Of a stretch of 64,000 nt of DNA, positions 20,008 through 28,801 are shown piece by piece. The notes below the pieces were generated by a model. It ran no database searches, had not been told where the DNA came from, and saw nothing but the letters and a program-made list of their open reading frames with translations. This DNA is from Falsirhodobacter sp. 20TX0035. Its GTDB lineage: Bacteria > Pseudomonadota > Alphaproteobacteria > Rhodobacterales > Rhodobacteraceae. Position 1 is the stretch's first letter; each line of letters opens with the position of its first letter. The translations under genes and the position numbers were made by a program. The stretch is taken from positions 310,001-374,000 of the forward strand of contig NZ_JAQMHV010000001.1 of the NCBI RefSeq assembly GCF_028307215.1. The letters are read 5' to 3'.

Positions 20008-20787
20008 ATGGTTCAGTTCACACTGCCGAAAAACTCCAAGATCCGCACCGGAAAGACCTGGCCGAAGCCCGAGGGCGCGACCAATGTCCGCAAGTTCCAG
20101 ATCTATCGCTGGAGCGCCGAGGACGGGGAAAACCCGCGGGTCGACACCTACTTCCTAGACATGGACAAGTGCGGCCCCATGGTCCTGGACGCGCTGATCA
20201 AGATCAAGAACGAGATCGATCCCACGCTGACCTTCCGCCGGTCCTGCCGCGAAGGCATCTGCGGGTCCTGCGCGATGAACATCGACGGGATCAACACCAT
20301 CGCCTGCATCTACGGTCTGGACCAGATCAAGGGCGACGTGAAGATCTACCCCCTGCCCCACATGCCGGTGGTCCGCGACCTGATCCCCGACCTGACGACC
20401 TTCTACGCCCAGCACGCCTCCATCATGCCGTGGCTGGAAACCAAGACGAACCGCCCGGCCAAGGAATGGCGCCAGTCGATCGACGACCGCAAGAAGCTGG
20501 ACGGGTTGTACGAGTGCATCATGTGCGCCTCCTGCTCCACCGCCTGCCCGTCCTACTGGTGGAACCAGGATCGCTATCTGGGTCCGGCGGCGCTGCTGCA
20601 CGCGTATCGCTGGATCATCGACAGCCGGGACGAAGCCACGGGTGAGCGTCTGGACGAGCTGGAGGATCCCTTCAAGCTCTATCGGTGCCACACGATCATG
20701 AACTGCGCCAAGACCTGCCCCAAGGGTCTGAACCCGGCGAAGGCCATCGCCGAAATCAAGAAGATGATCGTCGAACGGGTCGTCTGA
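20008..20787 (+). CDS. sdhB: Succinate dehydrogenase iron-sulfur subunit
   Basis: A 259-residue subunit carrying electrons from FAD to quinone. Cysteine groups for three clusters are present: 2Fe-2S in [16 protein letters not shown], 4Fe-4S in [16 protein letters not shown], and 3Fe-4S in [17 protein letters not shown]. The ATG at 20008 gives the normal start [12 protein letters not shown]; the longer open frame from 19774 runs through the lipoprotein gene. A strong terminator follows. Confidence 0.97.
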   Translation: MVQFTLPKNSKIRTGKTWPKPEGATNVRKFQIYRWSAEDGENPRVDTYFLDMDKCGPMVLDALIKIKNEIDPTLTFRRSCREGICGSCAMNIDGINTIACIYGLDQIKGDVKIYPLPHMPVVRDLIPDLTTFYAQHASIMPWLETKTNRPAKEWRQSIDDRKKLDGLYECIMCASCSTACPSYWWNQDRYLGPAALLHAYRWIIDSRDEATGERLDELEDPFKLYRCHTIMNCAKTCPKGLNPAKAIAEIKKMIVERVV

Positions 20788-20793
20788 AACGAA

Positions 20794-20821
20794 AAAACCC
20801 CCGCCAACCGGCGGGGGTTTT
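20794..20821 (+). terminator. Rho-independent terminator of the sdh operon
   Basis: AAAACCCCCGCC and GGCGGGGGTTTT form a 12-bp stem with an AACC loop, ending in TTTT 7 nt after the sdhB stop. The matching A-run makes it usable also for the convergent OsmC-like gene. Confidence 0.92.
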
Positions 20822-20839
20822 GCCTTGCGGCCGACGTTT

Positions 20840-21268
20840 TTACACCAGCGAGGCGTTCAGCGTGATCTCGGCGTTCAAAAGCTTGGAGATCGGGCAGTTC
20901 GCCTTGGCGTCCGCAGCCGCCTTCTGGAACTCATCCTCCGAGATGCCCGGAATGCTGGCCTTCAGCGTCAGCTCGGACTTCGTGACGGCAAAGCCTTCGC
21001 CGTCCTTGTCCAGCGTCACGGCGGCGACCGTGTCCATGTTGTCGGCCTTGAAGCCGGCCTTTTCCAGAACCAGCGACAGCGCCATGGTGAAGCAGGACGC
21101 GTGGGAGGCGGCGATCAGCTCTTCGGGGTTGGAGCCTTTCACGCCTTCGAACCGGATGGCGAAACCGTAGGGCTGCGCGTTCAGCGCGCCGCTCTCGGTG
21201 GAGATGGTGCCCTTGCCGTCCTTGATGCCGCCGGACCACTGGGCCGAGCCTTTTTTCACGATAGCCAT
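20840..21268 (-). CDS. OsmC/Ohr-family peroxiredoxin-like protein
   Basis: A 142-residue OsmC-type protein, thiol-dependent peroxidases that reduce organic hydroperoxides. It has the N-terminal KKGSAQWSGGIKDGKGTISTESG typical of the OsmC branch and a peroxidatic cysteine in IAASHASCFTMALS (about residue 57). The second family cysteine is not evident in the usual place: the helix reads DAKANCPISKLL near residue 125, where that Cys is the candidate resolving residue. It is divergently clear of hemC, with a 57-bp gap. Confidence 0.87.
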   Translation of the reverse strand: MAIVKKGSAQWSGGIKDGKGTISTESGALNAQPYGFAIRFEGVKGSNPEELIAASHASCFTMALSLVLEKAGFKADNMDTVAAVTLDKDGEGFAVTKSELTLKASIPGISEDEFQKAAADAKANCPISKLLNAEITLNASLV

Positions 21269-21325
21269 GATCGTCTCCTTCGCATGGGGATACGGATCAG
21301 GCAGCTAGACCGGCGTTTCGGCCTT

Positions 21326-22258
21326 TCAACCGAAGAACCGATCACCTGCGCGCGAGAGGAGATCGCGGGCCAGATCCTCGCCCATCCAGGGGCCGTCGGC
21401 GACCGGGCCGCGACGCTCGCCCGCCAGCACCTCGGTCCCGTCGGGGCGTAGGATCTCTCCCCGCAGCCAAAGCCCGCCGTCCTCCAGCAAGGCGAGCCCC
21501 GCAATCGGCGTTTCGCAGGACCCGTCCAGCGTGGCAAGGAAGGCGCGCTCCGTCTGAATGCAGGCGGCCGTCGGCACATCGTGGATTGCCGCCAGCATGG
21601 CGGCGACGCGGTCATCGGCCGCCCGACGTTCGATCCCGATGGCGCCCTGCGCCACGGCGGGCAGCATGTCCTCGGGCGCGATGGGGCTTTGGCCCACCGC
21701 CATCCCCAGCCGGTTCAGGCCCGCCATGGCCAGGAACGTCGCTTGCGCCACGCCTTCGTCCAGCTTGCGCATCCGGGTCTGAAGATTGCCGCGGAACTCG
21801 ACCACCTGAAGGTCGGGGCGCCGCGCCAGCAACTGCGCCCGGCGCCGCAGGCTTGACGTTCCGACGACTGCGCCCTGCGGCAGGTCGGCGATGCCGCCCG
21901 GACCGGGGGCGATGAAGGCGTCCCGCACATCCTCGCGCGGCAGCCAAGTGTCCAGGATCAGGCCCACGGGCTGTTCCACCGGCATGTCCTTCATGGAGTG
22001 CACGGCCAGATCGATGGTGCCGTCCAGCAGCGCCTCCTCGATCTCCTTTGTGAAGAGGCCCTTGCCGCCCAGTTCGCGCAAGGCGCGGTCCTGCACGCGG
22101 TCGCCCGTCGTCTTGATCGGGACGATCTGGAAGGCGTCGGGCGACAGGTCATGCGCCTGCGCCAGCCGGTCGCGCGTTTCATGCGCCTGGGCCAGGGCCA
22201 AAAGCGATCCACGGGTGCCGATGCGAAGCGGCGCGTCAGGGGTGGGCATCTGGGTCAT
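21326..22258 (-). CDS. hemC: Porphobilinogen deaminase (hydroxymethylbilane synthase)
   Basis: A ~310-residue enzyme joining four porphobilinogens in haem synthesis. Visible are RIGTRGSLLALAQAHE, TTGDRVQDRAL (substrate Arg/Asp), KGLFTKEIEEALLDG, HSMKDMP, GTSSLRRRAQL and the dipyrromethane-cofactor cysteine in LDGSCETPIAGLA. The start is uncertain: ATG at 22258 has GGAG 3 nt before it; ATG at 22267 (three codons earlier) and at 22249 are alternatives. It is divergent from hemE. Confidence 0.93.
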   Translation of the reverse strand: MTQMPTPDAPLRIGTRGSLLALAQAHETRDRLAQAHDLSPDAFQIVPIKTTGDRVQDRALRELGGKGLFTKEIEEALLDGTIDLAVHSMKDMPVEQPVGLILDTWLPREDVRDAFIAPGPGGIADLPQGAVVGTSSLRRRAQLLARRPDLQVVEFRGNLQTRMRKLDEGVAQATFLAMAGLNRLGMAVGQSPIAPEDMLPAVAQGAIGIERRAADDRVAAMLAAIHDVPTAACIQTERAFLATLDGSCETPIAGLALLEDGGLWLRGEILRPDGTEVLAGERRGPVADGPWMGEDLARDLLSRAGDRFFG

Positions 22259-22283
22259 GCGCTCCATCTACCGTGCCGGAAGG

Positions 22284-22311
22284 GGGCGGGCAACCTTGAC
22301 TCTGCCCGCCC
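22284..22311. promoter_or_regulatory. Inverted repeat between divergent hemC and hemE
   Basis: GGGCGGGCA and TGCCCGCCC form perfect 9-bp arms with a 10-nt spacer containing CCTTGACT, centred in the 86-bp hemC/hemE gap. It could be an operator serving both haem genes or a leader hairpin. Confidence 0.45.
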
Positions 22312-22344
22312 ACCCCCCGAGATGGGCCCGAAGGAGATCCGACC

Positions 22345-23370
22345 ATGACCGACAAGCCGATCCTGCGCGCCCTTGCGGGCGAGGTCCTGCCCACGCCGCC
22401 CGTCTGGATGATGCGTCAGGCCGGGCGCTACCTGCCCGAATACCGCTCGACGCGGGCGCAGGCGGGGGATTTCCTGTCCCTGTGCTACACCCCCGACCTT
22501 GCGGCCGAGGTGACGTTGCAGCCCATCCGCCGCTACGGCTTCGACGCGGCGATCCTGTTCGCCGACATCCTGCTGATCCCGCAGGCGTTGGGGCTGGACC
22601 TGCGCTTCGTGCAGGGCGAAGGGCCGCGCCTGTCGACGATCACCAACATGGCGGGCGTTCAGGCCCTGCGCCCGACCTACACGATCCACGACACGCTGTC
22701 CCCCGTCTATGAAACGGTGAAGATCCTGTCGCGCGAACTGCCCGATCCGGTGACACTGATCGGCTTTGCCGGCGCGCCCTGGACGGTGGCCACCTACATG
22801 GTCGCGGGCCGCGGCACGCCGGACCAAGGGCCCGCGCATCGACTGAAGGACACGGACCGCCCGGCCTTCCAGGCGCTGATCGACCGCATCACGGAAGCCA
22901 CGATCGAATACCTGGACTGCCAGGTGCGCGCGGGGGCCGAGGTCATCAAGCTGTTCGACAGCTGGGCCGGATCGCTGAAAGGCGCCGATTTCGACGACTT
23001 CGCGCTGGCCCCGGCCAAGACCATCATCGCCGAGCTGAAGCGCCGCCACCCCACCCTGCCCGTGATCGCCTTCCCGCGCGAGGCCAAGGAGCGTTATGTG
23101 GGCTTCGCGCAGGCCGTGGGTGCCGACGCCGTGGCGCTCGACAACTCTGTCCAGCCGGACTGGGCGGCGGCGCAGGTGCAGGTGGCGGGCTGCGTGCAGG
23201 GCAACCTCGCGCCGCACCATCTGGTCGATCCCACGCATCTGGAGGCCGAGACGAAGCGCATCGTCGCGGCCTTCCGCAACGGGCCGCACATCTTCAACCT
23301 AGGGCATGGCATCACCCCCGACGCCGATCCCGACAACGTGCACCGGATGCTGGCCGCCGTCCGCGGCTGA
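22345..23370 (+). CDS. hemE: Uroporphyrinogen decarboxylase
   Basis: A 341-residue enzyme that decarboxylates uroporphyrinogen III to coproporphyrinogen III. Motifs are [16 protein letters not shown] (substrate Arg), [12 protein letters not shown] with the catalytic Asp, [22 protein letters not shown], and the C-terminal [25 protein letters not shown] ribosome-binding site lies 8 nt before the ATG. Transcribed away from hemC. Confidence 0.96.
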   Translation: MTDKPILRALAGEVLPTPPVWMMRQAGRYLPEYRSTRAQAGDFLSLCYTPDLAAEVTLQPIRRYGFDAAILFADILLIPQALGLDLRFVQGEGPRLSTITNMAGVQALRPTYTIHDTLSPVYETVKILSRELPDPVTLIGFAGAPWTVATYMVAGRGTPDQGPAHRLKDTDRPAFQALIDRITEATIEYLDCQVRAGAEVIKLFDSWAGSLKGADFDDFALAPAKTIIAELKRRHPTLPVIAFPREAKERYVGFAQAVGADAVALDNSVQPDWAAAQVQVAGCVQGNLAPHHLVDPTHLEAETKRIVAAFRNGPHIFNLGHGITPDADPDNVHRMLAAVRG

Positions 23371-23808
23371 GGCCGAACGCCGGCGCTACCGCTGCCACGG
23401 GCGTGGCGGTGGGCGCGCCGCCTTCGGCATCGCCGCCTGGCCTTGATGGGCGCCTCAAGCCTCAGCGACATCGCAGATGCCGCCACACGGGCCGGCCTTC
23501 ATGCCCGACCCGCCATGCCATCCGCACGTGGATGTCGTCACCCGGGGGTGGCACGACCCACGCGCCCGGAATGTCGCCCGGGATCTGCATCATGCCGTCA
23601 GACAAAGCCATGCCACGAGCGACCTAACCGACGCGCTAACCCTCAGGGAACACCACTCCTGCGGGACATACACGAGTGCCTTATGGGCGGCCTGCAACTT
23701 CGGCCGCGTCTGTTCGCGTCTGCCCGCACAGGGCGTCACACATGTCAGGCGCCCCTCGGCGCGACGACAGGATTGGCCTTTCCCCCGCCACCATGCCACA
23801 CTGCCCTC
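23371..23808. other. 438-bp gap after hemE, no convincing gene
   Basis: This is the only gap over 300 bp. A weak hairpin GCCACG-GG-CGTGGC (23394-23407) without a T-run follows hemE. On the minus strand a 49-codon ORF (23462-23611) reads cleanly but lacks a convincing ribosome-binding site. No tRNA, sRNA promoter or repeat was recognised. It may hold a decayed gene. Confidence 0.5.
23462..23611 (-). CDS. Doubtful small ORF (49 aa)
   Basis: ATG at 23611 to TGA at 23462 encodes MALSDGMMQIPGDIPGAWVV, a DDIHVRMAWRVGHEGRP segment and an Arg-rich end. The composition (few rare residues, no low-complexity runs) looks more protein-like than random antisense frames here, and it falls in an otherwise empty gap. 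No family recognised and no clear Shine-Dalgarno. Could be a gene remnant. Confidence 0.2.
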   Translation of the reverse strand: MALSDGMMQIPGDIPGAWVVPPPGDDIHVRMAWRVGHEGRPVWRHLRCR

Positions 23809-24204
23809 ATGGACCAGACCGCACCCGACCTCGACACGATCGAAGCCCTCGCCCATGAGGCGGTGGAGGGCCTGCCCCCCGCCTGGCAGGGCCCGGCCCG
23901 CAGCGTCGTCCTCGTGGTGGAGGAGTTCCCATCCGAGGCCCTGCTGGCCGAGATGGAGATCGCCGATCCTTACGAGTTGACCGGCCTTTATGAAGGCATT
24001 CCGCTGACGGAAAAGTCGGTGATGGACCAGCCGATGGGCCCGGACCTGATCCGCCTGTTTCGCCGCCCCATCTTGGACGAATGGGTGGACCGCGGGAACG
24101 TGACGCTGCGCGAACTGGTCACGCATGTGATGGTGCACGAACTGGCGCACCACTTCGGCTGGTCCGACGATGACATCGCCGCCATAGACCCGTGGTGGGA
24201 ATAG
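23809..24204 (+). CDS. Zincin-like metallopeptidase family protein
   Basis: A 131-residue protein of the minimal zincin family (metallopeptidase family protein, Zincin_1). The zinc site is HVMVHELAHHFGWSDDDI (HExxH plus a third His, then Asp), near residues 107-124. The N-terminus contains the conserved VVLVVEEFP and the ADPYELTGLYEGIPLTEKS stretch. Substrate unknown; these small enzymes are cytoplasmic with no signal peptide. The ATG at 23809 is chosen because upstream codons fall in the non-coding gap. Confidence 0.85.
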   Translation: MDQTAPDLDTIEALAHEAVEGLPPAWQGPARSVVLVVEEFPSEALLAEMEIADPYELTGLYEGIPLTEKSVMDQPMGPDLIRLFRRPILDEWVDRGNVTLRELVTHVMVHELAHHFGWSDDDIAAIDPWWE

Positions 24205-24239
24205 GCTATCCTTTCCCCGACCCACCCGGAGGAGAGATC

Positions 24240-25175
24240 ATGACCATCACCCGTCGCGCCGCCCTGACGACCGGGGCCGCCCTGCCCCTGGCCGCCCTTG
24301 TTCCCGCCCATCTGGCCGCCCAGACGGCCACCCCGACGCCGGAGGCCCCCGCCATGCCGCTGCATCACAGCTTTCCCTTGGGCTCCATGCGGATCACGGT
24401 CCTGCTGGCCGGCCGGTCGCCCAGCGACAACCCGCACGGCACCTTTGGCCTGAACGCTTCGGAAGAGGAGTTCGTGGCCCTGTCGCGCGAGAACTTCATC
24501 CCGTCCGACCGCGCCATGGGCAACTTCTGCCCTGTGGTGGTGGAAGCGGGCAACGCGGTGATCCTGTTCGACACCGGCCTGAACCCCGAAGGGCTGAAGG
24601 CCGCGCTGGCTAGCGCCGGCATGGGGCCGGAAACGATCCGCACCGTGGTCATCACCCACATGCATGGCGATCACATCGGCGGCCTGTCGGCCGATGGCGC
24701 CCTGACCTTCCCCGACGTGGATCTGGTGACCGGCAAGGCCGAGATGGCCCACTGGTCCCAGGCCGGGAACGAGACGTTCGAGGCCAAGGTGCGCCCCTTC
24801 ATCGACGATTTCCGCCTGCTGGAGGATGGCGAGGAGGTCGTGCCCGGCATCCGCGCGATGCTGGTCCCCGGCCACACGCCGGGACACATGGCCTTCATGC
24901 TGACGGAAGATGGCGGCCAGCGGCTGATGCTGACGGCGGACACGGCGAACCACTACGTCTGGTCGCTCGCGCGTCCCGAATGGGAAGTGCGCTTCGACAT
25001 GGACAAGCCCCTGGCGATCGAAAGCCGGAAGAAGGTGCTGGCCATGCTGGCCGAGGAACGCATCCCCTTCATCGGCCATCACATGCCCTTCCCCGCCGTG
25101 GGCTATGTGGCTAAGACCGAGGACGGCTATCGCTTCATGCCCGAAACCTACCAGTTCGAACTGGCGGCGGAGTAA
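24240..25175 (+). CDS. MBL-fold metallo-hydrolase, Tat-exported
   Basis: A 311-residue metallo-beta-lactamase-fold hydrolase. The N-terminus MTITRRAALTTGAALPLAALVPAHLAAQ is a twin-arginine signal. The zinc motif is THMHGDHIGG, followed by PGHTPGHMAFML and GHHMPFPAVGY with further His ligands. The fold covers lactonases, phosphodiesterases and glyoxalase II-type enzymes; the substrate is not determined. AGGAGAG precedes the ATG at 24240. The stop is followed by a bidirectional terminator. Confidence 0.87.
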   Translation: MTITRRAALTTGAALPLAALVPAHLAAQTATPTPEAPAMPLHHSFPLGSMRITVLLAGRSPSDNPHGTFGLNASEEEFVALSRENFIPSDRAMGNFCPVVVEAGNAVILFDTGLNPEGLKAALASAGMGPETIRTVVITHMHGDHIGGLSADGALTFPDVDLVTGKAEMAHWSQAGNETFEAKVRPFIDDFRLLEDGEEVVPGIRAMLVPGHTPGHMAFMLTEDGGQRLMLTADTANHYVWSLARPEWEVRFDMDKPLAIESRKKVLAMLAEERIPFIGHHMPFPAVGYVAKTEDGYRFMPETYQFELAAE

Positions 25176-25182
25176 GATCCCG

Positions 25183-25211
25183 AAGGACGCCGGATCACTC
25201 GGCGTCCTTTT
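25183..25211. terminator. Bidirectional terminator between convergent genes
   Basis: AAGGACGCCG and CGGCGTCCTT form a 10-bp stem with loop GATCACT, followed by TTTT on the plus strand. It serves the MBL-fold gene. The TGA stop of the convergent ycjF-like gene (25197-25195) lies inside the loop. Confidence 0.88.
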
Positions 25212-26163
25212 CCCACAACCCCGTCAGCGCCCGCGACAACAGGTTCGGGATGCGCGGACGGGGGGCGGTGTGGAACGGCATGGGGCGCGACAGCTCCATC
25301 GCCGCCACGCCGATGCGCGCGGTCAGGGCGGCGTTGATCATCCCTTCGCCGAACCGGCGCGACACGCGGGACAGAAGGCCCCCGCCCACCGCCGAATGCA
25401 CAAGATCGTCCGTCACCGCCAAGGCGCCGGTGGCGACCAGATAGCTGAACACCCGGCTCATCAGCTTCAGGCTGCCAACGGTGCCGGACCGCCCGCCATA
25501 GATCTCGGCGATGCGGCGCACCATGCGCAGGTTGGCGAAAAGGGCCGTCGCCACGTCGGCCAGGGCCAGCGGCACCAGTGCCGTGGCGATGGCGACCTGC
25601 CGGGCCGCCCGCTCGATCTCGCGCCGGGCGTATTGGTCCAGCGGGGCCAGCAGCTCGGTCTCGGTCATGTCCAGAAGGGCGTCGGCGTCGAACGTCTCGT
25701 CCTGACGTTCGCGCAGGCGGGCCACGGCCTGCGGATGGTGCGGGGCATAGACGGCGGCGATGCCCCCGCTGGCGGACCGCGCGGCCTTCACGTCGCCCTT
25801 GGCCCGCGCCGCGTCCACCGCCAGCCGCAGATGGTCCAGCCGCGCCAGCCGGAAATAGGACAACGCCTCGCGCCCGGCCAGCATCACGGCGGCCAGGATC
25901 GCCAGCCCGATCAGCACGAAGGCCACCAGCCCCAGCACCGTGTTCCGGTTCAGAAGGGAGTCGATGAAGTCGTAGGCCGCGACCGACAGGATGAACCCGC
26001 CCGCCGTTCCGAAGGCCCAGAGCGCGAACTTCCACAATCCCGACGGCTTTTTCGCCCCCACGCGGATCGCGACGGCCAGCGCGCCCTCGCTGTCCTCGGG
26101 GACGGGGGCGGCCAGGGCGGGATCGGCGGGCTCTTCCCAGTCCAGAACAACGGGCTTCTTCAT
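25195..26163 (-). CDS. ycjF: YcjF-like DUF697/TIGR01620 membrane protein
   Basis: A 322-residue inner-membrane protein: N-terminal Pro/Glu-rich cytoplasmic tail (MKKPVVLDWEEPADPA), two close membrane helices about residues 50-100, a helical region, then the DUF697 C-terminus with further hydrophobic stretches (LFANLRMVRRIAEIYGGRSG). It partners YcjX in many proteobacteria, where the pair is linked to the phage-shock/envelope stress network. The ATG at 26163 overlaps the ycjX stop (ATGA). No psp genes are in the window. Confidence 0.85.
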   Translation of the reverse strand: MKKPVVLDWEEPADPALAAPVPEDSEGALAVAIRVGAKKPSGLWKFALWAFGTAGGFILSVAAYDFIDSLLNRNTVLGLVAFVLIGLAILAAVMLAGREALSYFRLARLDHLRLAVDAARAKGDVKAARSASGGIAAVYAPHHPQAVARLRERQDETFDADALLDMTETELLAPLDQYARREIERAARQVAIATALVPLALADVATALFANLRMVRRIAEIYGGRSGTVGSLKLMSRVFSYLVATGALAVTDDLVHSAVGGGLLSRVSRRFGEGMINAALTARIGVAAMELSRPMPFHTAPRPRIPNLLSRALTGLWEKDAE

Positions 26164-27572
26164 AGGCGGTCTCCGATCAGGAACTGGGCCGCGCGGTCCA
26201 GGCGGATGTGGGGCGGGCCTTCGCCAGGGCGCAGGGTGCTGCGGGCGGGGGCGAAGCTCATCATCGAAAACTCGGCGTCCAGCCATTTCTCCACCCCCTC
26301 GCGCGCGGGGGACAGAAGGCGCGCGGGATCGGCGGGCAGTTCGCCCGGATACATCGCGACCTGGCGGTTGTCGGGCAGGCGGCCGCGAACGGCCTCCAGC
26401 ACCTCGCCGTGGCGGGTGATCTCCTCCTCCACCGTGGCGCGGAGGGAGGCGAGCGACATCGCCTCGGTCCGTGCCCCGGCGAAAGAGGCGCGGTCGCGGG
26501 CGTCGCGCAGCAGCGCCTCCATAATGGCGGTCAGGCGGGGGTGCTGGGCGTGGTGGACGTGGTCGGCCTTGGTGGCGGCGAACAGGATGCGTTCCACCCG
26601 CTTGCCCAGCAGGATCTGGCTCAGGAAGCTGTTCGCGCCGGGGCGGAAGGCGGTCAGGATGTCGGCCATGGTGCGGCGCAGATCCTCCAGCGCCTGCGGG
26701 CCGTCATGGATCGCGGTCAGCGCGTCCACCAGCACCACCTGCCGGTCGATCCGGCTGAAATGGTTGCGGAAGAAGGGGCGGACCACCTTGTCCTTGTAGC
26801 CTTCGTAGCGCCGGGCCATCTCGTGCCACAGCGTGCCACGCCCGGCCTCTGACGGCTTGGGCAGGGGTGCGAAGGTCAGGACGGGCGAACCGGCCAGATC
26901 ACCGGGCAGCAGGAACCTCCCCGGCGTGCAGTCGGAATAGCCGTCCTTGCGCGCCATCTTCAGATAGGCGGTGAAGCTTTCCGCCAGCGCCAGCGCGCGG
27001 GCCTCGTTCAGCGGCAGGGCCCCGTCCTCGGCCCGCGCGGTGGCCAGGAAGTCCCGCGCCTGCGGGCGTTTCGCGATGCGGGCGAAGGTGGCGTCGGACC
27101 ATTCCTCGAAGCTGCGATCAAGAAGGGCCAGGTCCAGCAGCCATTCGCCGGGATAGTCGATGATGTCCAGATGCACCGTCTGCATCCCTTGCAGGCCGCT
27201 GAACATCCCCGACGGCCGCACCCGGAACGACAGCCGCAGTTCGGAGATGGAGCGGGTGGAGTCCGGCCAGCGTGGATCGTCCCCGGTCAGGGCGGCCAGA
27301 TGGGCCTCGTATTCGAAGCGCGGCAGGGTGATGTCGGGCTGGGGTTGCAGCCAGACGCTTTCGATCCGGCCCTCGGCCTCAGCCTTCAGCTGGGGCATCC
27401 GGCCCCGGTCCAGCAGGTTCGCGACAAGGCCGGTAATGAACACCGTCTTGCCCGCCCGCGACAGGCCCGTAACGCCCAGCCGGATCACCGGATCGCCGAA
27501 CAGCCCCCCGACGCTGGAGATCGTGCCTTCCACGCGGCGCGTGACGGTGTCGGTCAGGGTCGATAGGGCCAA
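26160..27572 (-). CDS. ycjX: YcjX-like P-loop NTPase (DUF463)
   Basis: A 470-residue GTPase/ATPase-like protein. The P-loop GVTGLSRAGKTVF lies near residues 33-45; DIIDYPGEWLLDL is the probable Walker B/G3 region, and LFAATKADHVH the specificity motif (TKAD). DUF463 proteins are encoded with YcjF and induced in envelope stress in enterobacteria. First gene of a two-gene operon; its 5' end faces truA across 83 bp. Confidence 0.88.
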   Translation of the reverse strand: MALSTLTDTVTRRVEGTISSVGGLFGDPVIRLGVTGLSRAGKTVFITGLVANLLDRGRMPQLKAEAEGRIESVWLQPQPDITLPRFEYEAHLAALTGDDPRWPDSTRSISELRLSFRVRPSGMFSGLQGMQTVHLDIIDYPGEWLLDLALLDRSFEEWSDATFARIAKRPQARDFLATARAEDGALPLNEARALALAESFTAYLKMARKDGYSDCTPGRFLLPGDLAGSPVLTFAPLPKPSEAGRGTLWHEMARRYEGYKDKVVRPFFRNHFSRIDRQVVLVDALTAIHDGPQALEDLRRTMADILTAFRPGANSFLSQILLGKRVERILFAATKADHVHHAQHPRLTAIMEALLRDARDRASFAGARTEAMSLASLRATVEEEITRHGEVLEAVRGRLPDNRQVAMYPGELPADPARLLSPAREGVEKWLDAEFSMMSFAPARSTLRPGEGPPHIRLDRAAQFLIGDRL

Positions 27573-27655
27573 GTACGTTTCTCCGGTTGCCGGTCTGATG
27601 TAGGCCCCTGCGCGGCGCTTGTGTAGGGCGCGCGGTTGGTGCTAGGCGAAAGCCC

Positions 27656-28429
27656 ATGCCCAGATACGCATTGAAAATCGATTACGACGGCGGCCCCTTC
27701 CACGGCTGGCAGCGGCAGGCGCAGGGCCAGCCCTCGGTCCAGGGCGCGATCGAGGACGCGCTGGCCCGGCTGGAGCCCGGCCCCCACACTATCGCGGCGG
27801 CGGGCCGGACGGACACTGGTGTGCACGGCACAGGACAGGTGGCCCATTGCGACCTGACAAAGCCTTGGGATCCTTTCAAGCTGGCCGGGGCGCTGAACCA
27901 TCACCTGAAGCCCCTGCCGGTGGCCGTGGTGGCTTGCGCCGCCGTGCCGGATGACTTTCATGCCCGCTTCTCGGCGCATGAACGGCGCTACCTGTTCCGG
28001 CTGATCGCCCGCCGCGCGCCCCTGACGCATGACCGGGGCCTTGCGTGGCAGGTGTCGCACCGGCTGGACGCGCAGGCCATGCGCGACGGGGCGGCGCATC
28101 TGGTGGGGCATCACGACTTCACCACCTTCCGCAGCACGATGTGCCAGGCGAAATCGCCCGTGAAGACCATCGACGAGATCACGATCGAGGAGGTGGCGCT
28201 GGACGCGGGCGTCGAATACCGCTTCCGCCTGCGCGCGCGCAGCTTCCTGCACAACCAGGTCCGGTCCATCGTGGGCACGCTGGAACGGGTGGGCGCGGGC
28301 GGCTGGCATCCCGACCGCGTTCGCGACGCGCTGGAGGCAAGGGACCGCGCCGCCTGCGGACCCGTCTGTCCGCCGCAGGGGCTGTACCTGACGGGGGTTG
28401 GCTATCCCGTCGATCCGTTCCAGGGTTGA
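27656..28429 (+). CDS. truA: tRNA pseudouridine(38-40) synthase
   Basis: A 257-residue enzyme modifying U38-U40 in the anticodon stem-loop of tRNAs. Motifs are [12 protein letters not shown], the catalytic Asp in [17 protein letters not shown] (about residue 52), ERRYLFRL and [14 protein letters not shown]. It starts 84 bp from the divergent ycjX. Confidence 0.95.
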   Translation: MPRYALKIDYDGGPFHGWQRQAQGQPSVQGAIEDALARLEPGPHTIAAAGRTDTGVHGTGQVAHCDLTKPWDPFKLAGALNHHLKPLPVAVVACAAVPDDFHARFSAHERRYLFRLIARRAPLTHDRGLAWQVSHRLDAQAMRDGAAHLVGHHDFTTFRSTMCQAKSPVKTIDEITIEEVALDAGVEYRFRLRARSFLHNQVRSIVGTLERVGAGGWHPDRVRDALEARDRAACGPVCPPQGLYLTGVGYPVDPFQG

Positions 28430-28455
28430 TCCCGCAAACTGAGGAGGAGACACTC

Positions 28456-28773
28456 ATGCCGCAGGCCGACCTGTATTTCACGACCGACCAGACCCTGACC
28501 GACATCCTGCCCGCCATCGAACGCACGATCGCCGCCTTTGACAGCGGCGCGGGCGTCTGCAAGGGGCGCGCCCATCCGGTGGCCGACCATCACCACAGCC
28601 ACGTCCTTCTGCGCCTGTCGCTGCTGCCGAAACCCCATCGTGACGACGCCTATGCGGCGGAACTTGGAAAGCGGCTGGCCGAGGTGATCCGCCCGCAGGT
28701 GAAGGCCCCGGCCGCGCTGGCGGTGAACATCCAGTTCGATCTGGTGCATTACACCGCCGTGAAGGTGGAATAA
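28456..28773 (+). CDS. CHMI-like tautomerase-superfamily protein
   Basis: A 105-residue protein with proline immediately after Met (MPQADLYF), the hallmark of catalytic Pro1 in the tautomerase superfamily. The size and VCKGRAHPVADHHHSHVLLRLSLLPKPHR...AELGKRLAEVI pattern resemble 5-carboxymethyl-2-hydroxymuconate isomerase. No homoprotocatechuate-pathway genes are nearby, so the substrate is unclear. GAGGAGGAG precedes the ATG. Confidence 0.55.
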   Translation: MPQADLYFTTDQTLTDILPAIERTIAAFDSGAGVCKGRAHPVADHHHSHVLLRLSLLPKPHRDDAYAAELGKRLAEVIRPQVKAPAALAVNIQFDLVHYTAVKVE

Positions 28774-28795
28774 GGGCGGGGTTTCCCCCCGCCCT
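28773..28795. terminator. Probable terminator between convergent genes
   Basis: AGGGCGGGG and CCCCGCCCT form a 9-bp stem with loop TTTCC directly at the stop of the tautomerase gene and before the end of the convergent MFS gene. No T-run, so strength is uncertain. Confidence 0.5.
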
Positions 28796-28801
28796 CAGAC
28801 C

